From Methanobrevibacter sp. (GTDB lineage: Archaea > Methanobacteriota > Methanobacteria > Methanobacteriales > Methanobacteriaceae): 5,836 nucleotides of DNA. Position 1 is the stretch's first letter. Each line of letters begins with the position of its first letter. Below, in pieces: positions 1 to 5,831 of the stretch. Location of the stretch: the NCBI GenBank assembly GCA_031261945.1, contig JAISIQ010000038.1:1-5836 (forward strand), written 5' to 3'. The position numbers were made by a program, and so were the translations under genes. The notes below the pieces were generated by a model. The model was given only the letters and a program-made list of their open reading frames with translations. It searched no databases and had not been told where the DNA came from.

Positions 1-36
1 AATAAGAAATGGAATAATAAAAAGAATATAATTAAT

Positions 37-69
37 AAAAAAACAAGTCATGATTAAAAGACTAAAAAA
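37..69 (-). terminator. Possible U-rich archaeal terminator after the FkbM/Fic-relic stretch
   Basis: Read on the minus strand, the DNA just past the stop of the Fic relic holds a T6 run (64-69) followed by a T7 run (37-43), with more T-rich sequence beyond. Archaeal RNA polymerase often stops at such U-tracts without a hairpin, so this could end the leftward transcript. In a genome this AT-rich T runs also arise by chance, so the call is weak. Positions 1-36 show nothing else. Confidence 0.3.
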
Positions 70-79
70 TTAAGCTCTC

Positions 80-322
80 TTAATCATCCATTTCATATTT
101 TAGTGCATTTAAATAAAAATCTAATTGTTTTTCTTATAGTTTATAAATCATTTCAACAAAAGGATTAAGATTATTATTTGTTGCATATTTCTCTAAAACA
201 TCATAGTATATACTTTTGTCCTTAGTTTTAATAGATATTGGTAAAAAATTATTTTTTATTAATTGATAATTCATAATAATTCTAGAAACTCTTCCATTTC
301 CATCTGTATGAAATTGTAAACA
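80..322 (-). pseudogene. Truncated second copy of the Fic gene 3' end
   Basis: This is a broken duplicate of the C-terminal third of the Fic gene at 1556-2329. Bases 91-306 align without gaps to 1576-1791, and I count 12 mismatches in 216. Reading on the minus strand, similarity starts in the catalytic core at DGNGRVSR and runs on through IIMNYQL and NPFVEMIYKL. A GAA glutamate codon has become TAA at 134-136, and the parallel frame ends at a second TAA at 80-82. Upstream of DGNGR the frame reads CLQFHT, not the parent's RIHPFS, and a stop lies at 323-325. The N-terminal two thirds and the catalytic HPF are therefore missing and no active Fic can be made. The FkbM stop codon is only about 24 bases from the point where similarity begins. 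Faint similarity to the Fic downstream flank continues leftward to about 49. Confidence 0.9.
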
Positions 323-329
323 TTAAAAT

Positions 330-1247
330 TTATAATTTATTTTTAATCATCTTAATAATACCTAAATCCTTAACTATGCTATTCTTGTATTTCATAATAA
401 ATCCTTGATTTTCCAATTCTTTTATTAAAATATTCTCATCAATTTTTGGAAAGATGGTATGATACTCAAAATATATTTCATTAAACATAGATAAATCTGA
501 ATTTAAAATTATATCTACTTCACAACCTTCACAATCCATTTTTAACACATCAGGAATAATATTATAATCTTTCATAGCTGTGTCCAGTGTTATAACATCA
601 ATCCATTCACTATTTTTTGTTGAATTGTAGATAGTGGCATCTCCAGAATATTTATCTAAATCTTCCCCAAAGTAAATTTTAGTTTTTCCATTTTTACAGC
701 TAATTCCTTTATTAATAAATTTTATTTTGCTTCTCAAATTCTCATTTAAATCTATATTTGCTTTTCCATTTTCATAAACATAAGATATAGGTTCAAAACT
801 AACTACATCATAGCCTTTACTGGCAAAAAAAAGTGCAGTATCAGCTTCATTAGCACCGATGTCTACAACAGTTCTTTTTTCTGATGTATTATCAATATCA
901 TACACATTACGAACAAAAATTTCAAATATAAAACCAATAATATTATCATTATTATTAAATTTTATTGATTCTTCATTATTTATTTGTATCTCAATAATAT
1001 CCTTATCTTTTTGAGATATAATACTTTTTAAAATATTTATTTGATGAATATTTAAGTCACATCTAAGAGATGCTAAAATTGTATCAAAAATATTTCTATC
1101 ATTTCTAAATAATTTTACTTTTCCTAGCTTTTTATAATTACACTCAATAGAATCGAATACTCCCCCCCTAAAAAGTAATGCTTTAGGCCAATTTTTAATT
1201 TCTTTAATAGTTACTCCCAAACCCAATATAAATTCACGAAAATTCAT
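330..1247 (-). CDS. FkbM-family SAM-dependent methyltransferase
   Basis: Predicted cytosolic methyltransferase of the FkbM type (Methyltransf_21), a family that O-methylates sugars or small metabolites using S-adenosylmethionine. Counting from a GTG at 1256 (308 aa), the SAM-binding motif I is VVDIGAN (130-136), the acidic end of strand 2 is FEP (154-156), and the family motif LKMDCEGCEVDII lies at 238-250, followed by IYFEYH (261-266). Residues 1-125 form an N-terminal part I do not recognise, with the usual lead-in FVRNVYDID before the Rossmann fold. No signal peptide or membrane segment is seen. I prefer the ATG at 1247 (305 aa) over GTG at 1256; neither has a clear ribosome-binding site. 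The gene lies between a relic of the glmS end and a relic of the Fic end, suggesting it arrived by recombination. A G7 run (coding strand; 1162-1168) lies around codons 30-32. The acceptor substrate is unknown; a surface glycan is an inference. Confidence 0.82.
   Translation of the reverse strand: MNFREFILGLGVTIKEIKNWPKALLFRGGVFDSIECNYKKLGKVKLFRNDRNIFDTILASLRCDLNIHQINILKSIISQKDKDIIEIQINNEESIKFNNNDNIIGFIFEIFVRNVYDIDNTSEKRTVVDIGANEADTALFFASKGYDVVSFEPISYVYENGKANIDLNENLRSKIKFINKGISCKNGKTKIYFGEDLDKYSGDATIYNSTKNSEWIDVITLDTAMKDYNIIPDVLKMDCEGCEVDIILNSDLSMFNEIYFEYHTIFPKIDENILIKELENQGFIMKYKNSIVKDLGIIKMIKNKL
1162..1168 (-). repeat. G7 homopolymer in the 5' part of the FkbM gene
   Basis: Seven C on the plus strand, hence seven G in the coding strand, encode part of the Phe-Arg-Gly-Gly-Val stretch. 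Such a run stands out in this AT-rich gene. Gain or loss of one base by slippage would shift the frame about 30 codons from the start and abolish the enzyme. It may be a phase-variable switch or simply a chance run. Confidence 0.6.
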
Positions 1248-1300
1248 ACTTAACACAACATAAATTATTAATTTTTATTTCATAAAATATTCTATAACAC

Positions 1301-1326
1301 ATTATATACACATATTATATACACAC
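1301..1326 (-). promoter_or_regulatory. Tandem TATA-like boxes upstream of the FkbM gene
   Basis: Two copies of a 13-bp unit, ATTATATACACA plus T or C on the plus strand, stand side by side (1301-1313 and 1314-1326) and differ only in the last base. On the minus strand each reads TGTGTATATAAT, which resembles an archaeal TATA box. The nearer copy is about 55 bp from the ATG at 1247, giving room for a start site about 25 bp downstream and a short leader. This is position and sequence inference only. Confidence 0.4.
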
Positions 1327-1362
1327 ATTATTTAAAATGATACTATGAATTCAAAGTTAAAA

Positions 1363-1540
1363 TTATTCCACACTGATACAATTAGCTAAATTTTTAGGTT
1401 TATTCAAATTTAAACCTTTTTCAATGCTAACTTAATAAGATAATATAGGTAATAGAAAAAACATACATAATAAGAGCTAAAATTTAATTAATAGATCTGT
1501 AATAGAAAAAACATCTTCAGCTTCTTCTTCAATAAATCAT
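1363..1540 (-). pseudogene. Decayed second copy of the glmS 3' end
   Basis: This 178-bp stretch matches the last 179 bp of the intact glmS (2438-2616) in the same orientation. Read on the minus strand it still gives FIEEEAEDVFSI (intact: [12 protein letters not shown]) and, at the end, KPKNLANCISVE and a stop codon at 1363-1365 (intact: [12 protein letters not shown]). The lysine equivalent to the substrate-binding one of GlmS is Asn here. A one-base insertion breaks the frame in the middle, a Tyr codon has become TAA at 1432-1434, and the central part is scrambled. I count 64 of 84 identical bases over the final 84. It starts about 15 bp beyond the Fic stop codon. It cannot encode a working protein. 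It may be a duplication remnant or the displaced original glmS end left by an insertion. Confidence 0.87.
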
Positions 1541-1555
1541 GAGCAATTAAAAGAA

Positions 1556-2329
1556 TTAAACTTTATCATTGTTCATTTCATAGTTCAAAGCATTTAAATA
1601 AAAATCTAATTGTTTTTCTTCTAGTTCATAAATCATTTCAACAAAAGGATTAATATTATTATTTATCGCATATTCCTCTAAAACATCATAGTATATGCTT
1701 TTGTCCTTAGTTTTAATAGATATTGGTAAAAAATTATTTTTTATTAATTGATAATTCATAATAATTCTGGAAACTCTTCCATTTCCATCTGAAAATGGAT
1801 GTATTCTAACAAATTCAGCATGTGTATAAGTAGCAAGTTCAATTATATTAAAATTATTATTTTTTAAGGTTTTAAAAAACTCTTCTAATTCAATCTTAGC
1901 AATAAAAGGATTTGGGAGAGAATGCTTTGCACCTGTTATTCTAACATCAACATCCCGATATTCTCCTCCTTCTCTTCCTTTCCCACCTTCTATAATATTT
2001 TCCATTAAGATTTTATGGATTTTTTTAATTATTTTTTCATCAAGGTCACAGCCATTTTTAGCAAGACTTTTAACATAAGTCCAAGCTTTTTTATGATTTA
2101 CAACTTCATAAATCTCTCTTAAATCTTTTGAACCCACAGATATTTTATCTTCAAGTAATAGCTTAGTTTCTTTTAAAGTTAAAGTATTTCCTTCTATAGC
2201 TGTTGAATCATGAATAAAATTAATTTCAAAATCATCTTCATAATTTTCTAAAATTTCTTTACTTAAAATATTTATATTTTCAACTAAGAAATCTCTTTTT
2301 TGAATCAACATACTACATTTATCATTCAT
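1556..2329 (-). CDS. Fic-domain protein (putative AMP-transferase, self-inhibited class II)
   Basis: A 257-aa cytosolic protein of the Fic family, enzymes that usually transfer AMP from ATP to a hydroxyl side chain of a target protein. The N-terminal Fic_N region contains STAIEGN (42-48), which fits the inhibitory motif [S/T]xxxE[G/N] with Glu46 as the blocking residue. The flap segment that positions the target lies around YRDVDVRITG (124-133), and the catalytic loop HPFSDGNGRVSR is at 177-188 with His177 as the base. All key residues are present. It lacks the C-terminal winged-helix domain found in longer relatives. The inhibitory helix is on the same chain, so no separate antitoxin is needed, and none is seen. 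The ATG start at 2329 has GTGAT three bases upstream (2333-2337), a fair match to the 16S 3' end. It lies 108 bp downstream of glmS on the same strand and may be partly co-transcribed. The target is unknown. Confidence 0.9.
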   Translation of the reverse strand: MNDKCSMLIQKRDFLVENINILSKEILENYEDDFEINFIHDSTAIEGNTLTLKETKLLLEDKISVGSKDLREIYEVVNHKKAWTYVKSLAKNGCDLDEKIIKKIHKILMENIIEGGKGREGGEYRDVDVRITGAKHSLPNPFIAKIELEEFFKTLKNNNFNIIELATYTHAEFVRIHPFSDGNGRVSRIIMNYQLIKNNFLPISIKTKDKSIYYDVLEEYAINNNINPFVEMIYELEEKQLDFYLNALNYEMNNDKV

Positions 2330-2350
2330 TTAATCACAATCATGCATATC

Positions 2351-2378
2351 ATATATTTTCAAATATATATTTTCAAAT
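2351..2378. repeat. Perfect 14-bp tandem repeat upstream of the Fic gene
   Basis: ATATATTTTCAAAT occurs twice head to tail (2351-2364 and 2365-2378), 22 to 49 bp ahead of the Fic start. On the minus strand the join reads AAATATATATTTG, which could serve as a TATA box for the Fic gene, with initiation near 2340. The duplicated unit could equally be a regulator-binding site. The repeat is directly visible; its role is inference. Confidence 0.6.
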
Positions 2379-2437
2379 GAATAACAATTTCAGATTATAG
2401 CCGATTATAATTTAATTATAAATTTAATTATATTCTT

Positions 2438-4300
2438 TTATTCAACTGTCACACATTTAGCTAAATTCTTGGGTTTATCAGGATCTAAACCTCTCTCAAC
2501 ACTTACATAATAAGATAATAGCTGTAATGGAACCACATAAACCAAAGGAGCTAAAATTTCAGAAACTTCTTTATCAATACAAAAAGTGTCTTCAACTTCT
2601 TCTTCAATAAACTCATCACCACAAGGACCAATAGCTATAACCTCCGCACCTCTGGCTTTAACCTCTTCTAAGTTACTAATGGTTTTATCATAGCTATCTC
2701 CAGGAGGAACAACTACTACAACTGGAATATCATCATCAATTAGGGCTAATGGCCCGTGCTTTAATTCTCCTGCAGCATAACCTTCTCCATGAATATATGT
2801 GATTTCTTTAAGTTTAAGAGCTCCTTCTAAAGCAGTAGGATAAGAAAGTCCCCTTCCAATAAAGAAGAAATCTTCTGCATCCTTGTATTTAATAGCTATT
2901 TCTTTAATTTTATCTTCATTTCCTAATACTTCTTCAATATAATCTGGAACTTTTTCTAAATCATTTAATAGATCATTATTTTTAGCAAGAAGTCCTGCAA
3001 ATAAATAAATACAAATTAATTGACTAATATAAGTTTTAGTAGCCGCAACTCCAATTTCAGGACCTGCTTTTGTATAAATAACATGATCAGCTTCTCTTGT
3101 AGCAGAACTACCTAAAACATTTACAATAGCTAATGTTTTAGAAGTTTCATTAGCTTTTCTAAGTGCTTTAAGAGTATCCGCTGTTTCACCAGATTGACTA
3201 ATAAATATTACCAAAGTATTTTCATCGAGAGCATTAGCAGAATATTTAAATTCAGAAGCTACAATAACATCAGTAGGAATACCTGCCATAGATTCAATTA
3301 AATATTTTCCAGTAAGTGATGCATGGAAAGATGTACCGCAAGCTACAAAACAAATTCTATTAATATTTCCATCAATATTAGCTATTATATCTTGAATATT
3401 ATCTTTTTCAACTAATGTATTTTTAATAGCTATTCCTTGTTCATGAATCTCTTTAATCATGAAATAGTCATATCCTTCTTTTTCAGCCATATCTGCAGTC
3501 CAATTAATAACATCAATTTCTTTATCAACAATATTATCATTTGAATCTTTTACAACAACCCCATCATCATTTAAAATAGCTATTTCACCATTATCAAGAT
3601 AAATAATATTATTAGTGTAATTTAAAATAGCTGGAGCATCAGAAGCAATATAATATTCCCCTTTCTCTTCATCCACACCAATAATCAAAGGACTATCTTT
3701 TTTTGCAGCTAAGATTTCTCTTGGATTATCTTTACAAATAGCTCCAATAGCATAAGAACCTTTAATAATTTTAAGAGCTTCTTTTAATGCCTCTTCAAGA
3801 TTCATTCCTTTTTTCATGTATTTTTCAAGTAAATTAGGAATAACTTCTGTGTCAGTGTCTGATTTAAATTTATAACCCTCTTTTTCAAGATTTTCCCTTA
3901 TTTCACTATAATTTTCAATTATTCCGTTGTGAACAACAGCTATTTTACCAGAATTATCCATATGAGGGTGTGAATTTGTTTTATTAGGAATTCCATGAGT
4001 TGCCCATCTAACATGAGCTATTCCAATATTTCCACCCATATCAGCAAGATGGACTTTTTCATCTACTTCTTTGATTTTGCCAGAATCTTTTTTAATTTCA
4101 ATACTACTATTTTCAACACTGCCCTTTTCAATACTATCCTTTTCAGTACTATCTTTTTTAGTACTATCTTTTTTAGTATTTTCATTAACAGTAGCTATTC
4201 CAACAGAATCATATCCCCTATATTCAAGTTTACTAATACATTCAAGAAGAACTGGAGCTGCTTTTTTATCATTTAATATACATCCAACAATTCCACACAT
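2438..4300 (-). CDS. glmS: Glutamine--fructose-6-phosphate aminotransferase (isomerizing)
   Basis: Converts fructose-6-phosphate and glutamine to glucosamine-6-phosphate and glutamate, the first step towards UDP-GlcNAc for cell-wall and surface glycans. The 620-aa protein has the N-terminal glutaminase domain with Cys2 (exposed once Met is removed), RGYDS (28-32), HVRWATHG (96-103), HPH (111-113), VVHNGIIEN (122-130) and SDTDTE (147-152). The first SIS domain has CGTS (321-324) and SQSGETADT (368-376). The second has LEGALKLKE (491-499) and ELKHGP (512-517), and the C-terminus is NLAKCVTVE. Glu499, His515 and Lys615 match E. coli Glu488, His504 and Lys603. It is slightly longer than E. coli GlmS because of a repetitive insert at residues 43-67. 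The ATG at 4300 has GAAGGT six bases upstream. No glmS ribozyme-like element is evident ahead of it. It is divergent from purC. Confidence 0.97.
   Translation of the reverse strand: MCGIVGCILNDKKAAPVLLECISKLEYRGYDSVGIATVNENTKKDSTKKDSTEKDSIEKGSVENSSIEIKKDSGKIKEVDEKVHLADMGGNIGIAHVRWATHGIPNKTNSHPHMDNSGKIAVVHNGIIENYSEIRENLEKEGYKFKSDTDTEVIPNLLEKYMKKGMNLEEALKEALKIIKGSYAIGAICKDNPREILAAKKDSPLIIGVDEEKGEYYIASDAPAILNYTNNIIYLDNGEIAILNDDGVVVKDSNDNIVDKEIDVINWTADMAEKEGYDYFMIKEIHEQGIAIKNTLVEKDNIQDIIANIDGNINRICFVACGTSFHASLTGKYLIESMAGIPTDVIVASEFKYSANALDENTLVIFISQSGETADTLKALRKANETSKTLAIVNVLGSSATREADHVIYTKAGPEIGVAATKTYISQLICIYLFAGLLAKNNDLLNDLEKVPDYIEEVLGNEDKIKEIAIKYKDAEDFFFIGRGLSYPTALEGALKLKEITYIHGEGYAAGELKHGPLALIDDDIPVVVVVPPGDSYDKTISNLEEVKARGAEVIAIGPCGDEFIEEEVEDTFCIDKEVSEILAPLVYVVPLQLLSYYVSVERGLDPDKPKNLAKCVTVE
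4100..4174 (-). repeat. Five in-frame 15-bp repeats inside glmS
   Basis: Five consecutive 15-bp units encode the pentapeptides [20 protein letters not shown] and ENSSI (GlmS residues 43-67). The two units at 4145-4159 and 4160-4174 are identical; the others drift progressively. The insert sits in the glutaminase domain between the VGIATV strand and the SGKI strand, where E. coli GlmS has only a short loop, so it likely forms a charged surface loop that does not touch the active site. Because the unit is a multiple of three, changes in copy number keep the frame. Confidence 0.85.
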
Positions 4301-4306
4301 AACTAT

Positions 4307-4312
4307 ACCTTC
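4307..4312 (-). promoter_or_regulatory. Ribosome-binding site of glmS
   Basis: On the minus strand GAAGGT lies six bases before the ATG at 4300. It matches the archaeal Shine-Dalgarno consensus and supports this start, which also leaves the catalytic Cys at position 2. Confidence 0.75.
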
Positions 4313-4340
4313 ATTTAATAAACAATAATATCCTAATCAA

Positions 4341-4350
4341 TAATATAATA
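4341..4350 (-). promoter_or_regulatory. Candidate TATA box of glmS
   Basis: On the minus strand TATTATATTA lies about 40-50 bp ahead of the glmS start, the right distance for an archaeal TATA box with a leader of about 20 bases. The surrounding DNA is so AT-rich that other TATA-like words are nearby, so the exact site is uncertain. Confidence 0.3.
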
Positions 4351-4396
4351 AAGTAATATAATAATAATACAATTAAATAATATAATAAATATGTAA

Positions 4397-4422
4397 AACT
4401 AAATATATATAATTATTTAGTT
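4397..4422. repeat. 9-bp inverted repeat in the divergent region
   Basis: AACTAAATA (4397-4405) and TATTTAGTT (4414-4422) are perfect reverse complements separated by 8 bases. It could be an operator for a dimeric regulator or a weak hairpin in the purC-side or glmS-side leader. It is about 100 bp from the glmS start and 390 bp from purC. Confidence 0.5.
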
Positions 4423-4574
4423 AATTAAAGTATTTAATCTTATTTATAAAAATATAAAAAAATATAAAAATAGATTAAAATTATAAAAATATTATATAAA
4501 AATATTAAATATAAAAAATTAAAGAACTACATCATCTTAATTTAAATTTTAAGAATTATAATAACTATTATCAA

Positions 4575-4660
4575 TACTAATTACTAATACCAATATTAAT
4601 AGTACTAACATTATTAATATTATTGTTGTTACTAATAGTAATACTAATAATAATACTAAT
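4575..4660. repeat. Cluster of TACTAAT words, three at exact 12-bp spacing
   Basis: TACTAAT occurs at 4575-4581, 4582-4588, 4630-4636, 4642-4648 and 4654-4660, with the variant TACTAAC at 4603-4609. The last three are spaced 12 bp apart and form an imperfect 12-bp tandem repeat. The cluster ends about 150 bp before the purC start. It may bind a regulator or be slippage-generated simple sequence. Confidence 0.6.
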
Positions 4661-4683
4661 AATAATTTTTAATATTATTATAA

Positions 4684-4714
4684 TTATCATTAAAAATATT
4701 AAAAATAATGATAA
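4684..4714. repeat. TTATCATT / AATGATAA inverted repeat upstream of purC
   Basis: TTATCATT at 4684-4691 is mirrored by AATGATAA at 4707-4714, with a 15-base spacer, and the same AATGATAA word recurs at 4744-4751 just ahead of the candidate purC TATA box. Three copies in under 70 bp close to a promoter suggest a possible operator, but the words are AT-rich and could be coincidental. Confidence 0.4.
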
Positions 4715-4751
4715 AATTAATAATAAACAACTAAATAAATTATAATGATAA

Positions 4752-4760
4752 TATAAATTA
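4752..4760 (+). promoter_or_regulatory. Candidate TATA box of the purC-purS operon
   Basis: TATAAATTA lies 52-60 bp before the purC ATG. Archaeal transcription starts about 25 bp downstream of the TATA box, which would leave a leader of about 30 bases containing the GAGG ribosome-binding site. The choice among several AT-rich words is an inference. Confidence 0.35.
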
Positions 4761-4801
4761 AGATTAAAAATTAATAAAAATAATCATTAAAAATAAAATT
4801 T

Positions 4802-4805
4802 GAGG
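4802..4805 (+). promoter_or_regulatory. Ribosome-binding site deciding the purC start
   Basis: GAGG lies six bases before the ATG at 4812. An in-frame TTG at 4800 would overlap this site and is therefore not the likely start. Confidence 0.8.
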
Positions 4806-4811
4806 ACTAAA

Positions 4812-5549
4812 ATGGATTCTAAGAAATTAATATATGCTGGAAAAGCTAAAGATGTTTATGAAACTGAAAATCCTGATGAAGTCATTGTAGCTTTTAGAGA
4901 TGATATTACTGCAGGAGATGGAGAAAAAAAAGATAATCTTCAAGGAAAAGGACATTGTAACTCTTTAATATCAACAAAGCTATTTGAAATTTTAGAAGAA
5001 AATGGAATAGCTACACAATGTATAGAACTAAAGAAAAGTTGCCATATGAGAGCTAAAAAGTTAGAAATGATTCCTCTTGAAGTAATAGCTAGAAATATTG
5101 CAACAGGAAGCTTACTTAAGCGATTTCCATTTGAAGAAAATCAAAAATTAGATCCTCCTATTATACAAATGGATTATAAAAATGATGAATATCACGACCC
5201 TATGTTAAATGAGGAAATAACAATAGCTCTTGGAATAGCTAGTCAAGAAGATCTTGATGAAATAAAAAAGATCACATTAAAAATTAATAAGATTCTTAGT
5301 GAATTTTTAAAAGAAAAAGGAATCCTACTTGTTGACTTTAAACTGGAATTTGGAAAAGATAAAGATGGAAACATTGTTCTTGGAGATGAAATCAGCCCAG
5401 ATACATGTAGATACTGGGATATAAACACTCTCCAAACTCTTGATAAAGATTCATTTAGACAAGGACAAGATAATGTTATGGATATCTATGAACAAGTCTG
5501 TGGAATGATTGTGGATGAAAAAGACCTTAAAAAATGGAAAATTACATAA
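4812..5549 (+). CDS. purC: Phosphoribosylaminoimidazole-succinocarboxamide synthase (SAICAR synthetase)
   Basis: Joins CAIR with aspartate using ATP to form SAICAR in de novo purine synthesis, in the cytosol. The 245-aa product has the usual length for the short, single-domain family. It opens with YAGKAKDVYE (8-17), the nucleotide-binding loop, followed by FRDDITAGDGEKK (28-40), EVIARNIATGSL (90-101), the signature LLVDFKLEFG (172-181) and GDEISPDTCRYWD (191-203), all at expected spacing. The ATG at 4812 is preceded by GAGG, and an upstream in-frame TTG overlaps that site. purS follows after 36 bp on the same strand with no T-run between, so the two are probably one transcript. The gene is intact and its base composition fits the region. 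Confidence 0.97.
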   Translation: MDSKKLIYAGKAKDVYETENPDEVIVAFRDDITAGDGEKKDNLQGKGHCNSLISTKLFEILEENGIATQCIELKKSCHMRAKKLEMIPLEVIARNIATGSLLKRFPFEENQKLDPPIIQMDYKNDEYHDPMLNEEITIALGIASQEDLDEIKKITLKINKILSEFLKEKGILLVDFKLEFGKDKDGNIVLGDEISPDTCRYWDINTLQTLDKDSFRQGQDNVMDIYEQVCGMIVDEKDLKKWKIT

Positions 5550-5575
5550 GAGTAAAAAAAAAGAATTGCAAAAAA

Positions 5576-5580
5576 GGTGA
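5576..5580 (+). promoter_or_regulatory. Ribosome-binding site of purS
   Basis: GGTGA, a perfect match to the archaeal 16S 3' end complement, lies five bases before the purS ATG at 5586. The 36-bp purC-purS gap contains A-runs on the coding strand but no T-run that would end transcription. Confidence 0.75.
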
Positions 5581-5585
5581 AGTAA

Positions 5586-5831
5586 ATGAAATTCAATGTT
5601 GAAGTTAAAATATCATTAAAAAATGGCATGTTAAATCCAGAAAGCTCAACAATAGAAAGAGCATTAGATTTATTAGGTTATAAAGTAGAAAATACTGATA
5701 CAGTCCAAATCATTACATTCCAAATAGAAGAAGATAATGAAGATAGAGTTCAAGAAGAAGTTAAAGATATGTGTGAAAGATTACTTTGTAATCCTGTAAT
5801 CCACGATTATAAAATAGCTATTTCCAAATAA
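5586..5831 (+). CDS. purS: Phosphoribosylformylglycinamidine synthase subunit PurS
   Basis: Small structural subunit of FGAM synthase, which in archaea and many Gram-positive bacteria is assembled from PurS, PurQ (glutaminase) and PurL (synthetase). PurS dimers bridge PurQ and PurL and help pass ammonia between them. The 81-aa product has the family's usual length and pattern: a first strand [20 protein letters not shown] (3-22), a helix with [12 protein letters not shown] (23-34), the strand [10 protein letters not shown], and a helix with [15 protein letters not shown] near the end. The ATG at 5586 has GGTGA five bases upstream. It follows purC closely and ends five bases before the window edge; purQ would be the expected next gene, but is not visible here. 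Confidence 0.93.
   Translation: MKFNVEVKISLKNGMLNPESSTIERALDLLGYKVENTDTVQIITFQIEEDNEDRVQEEVKDMCERLLCNPVIHDYKIAISK

Larger units (their letters stand above)
4301..4811. other. Gene-free divergent promoter region between glmS and purC
   Basis: About 510 bp of almost pure A+T with no credible coding sequence, tRNA or rRNA on either strand. It must hold the promoters of glmS (left) and purC (right). Visible structure includes a 9-bp inverted repeat (4397-4422), a cluster of TACTAAT words (4575-4660), three AATGATAA-type sites (4684-4751), and TATA-like boxes at both ends. The middle (4423-4570) is A-rich sequence in which I see nothing specific. Confidence 0.75.

Noticed and set aside
1556..2329. 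Fic with a separate antitoxin (FicT/FicA or Phd/Doc type pair)
   Set aside because: The inhibitory motif STAIEGN is in the same protein, and no small antitoxin gene stands next to it.
1363..2616. A Tn7-like transposon at glmS
   Set aside because: The glmS end is the classic Tn7 site, but no Tn7 terminal repeats or tns genes are visible, and Tn7 does not duplicate such a long glmS tail.
3995..4328. Two plus-strand open frames opposite the glmS 5' end (93 and 85 codons)
   Set aside because: They are Phe/Ser-rich antisense shadows of the low-complexity repeats and glutaminase domain of glmS, with no ribosome-binding site and no recognisable domain.
4556..4665. CRISPR array in the repetitive stretch ahead of purC
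   Set aside because: The repeats are 7-12 bp, contiguous or irregularly spaced, and there are no spacers or cas genes.
4800..4811. TTG start for purC four codons upstream of the ATG
   Set aside because: The TTG overlaps the GAGG ribosome-binding site, which is properly spaced for the ATG at 4812.
4301..4811. glmS ribozyme or purine riboswitch in the divergent region
   Set aside because: The sequence is almost all A and T, with none of the GC-containing paired elements or conserved cores these RNAs need.
5243..5428. Minus-strand open frame of 61 codons inside purC
   Set aside because: Antisense shadow of a well-conserved purC region, rich in Ser/Phe/Ile as expected from its complement.
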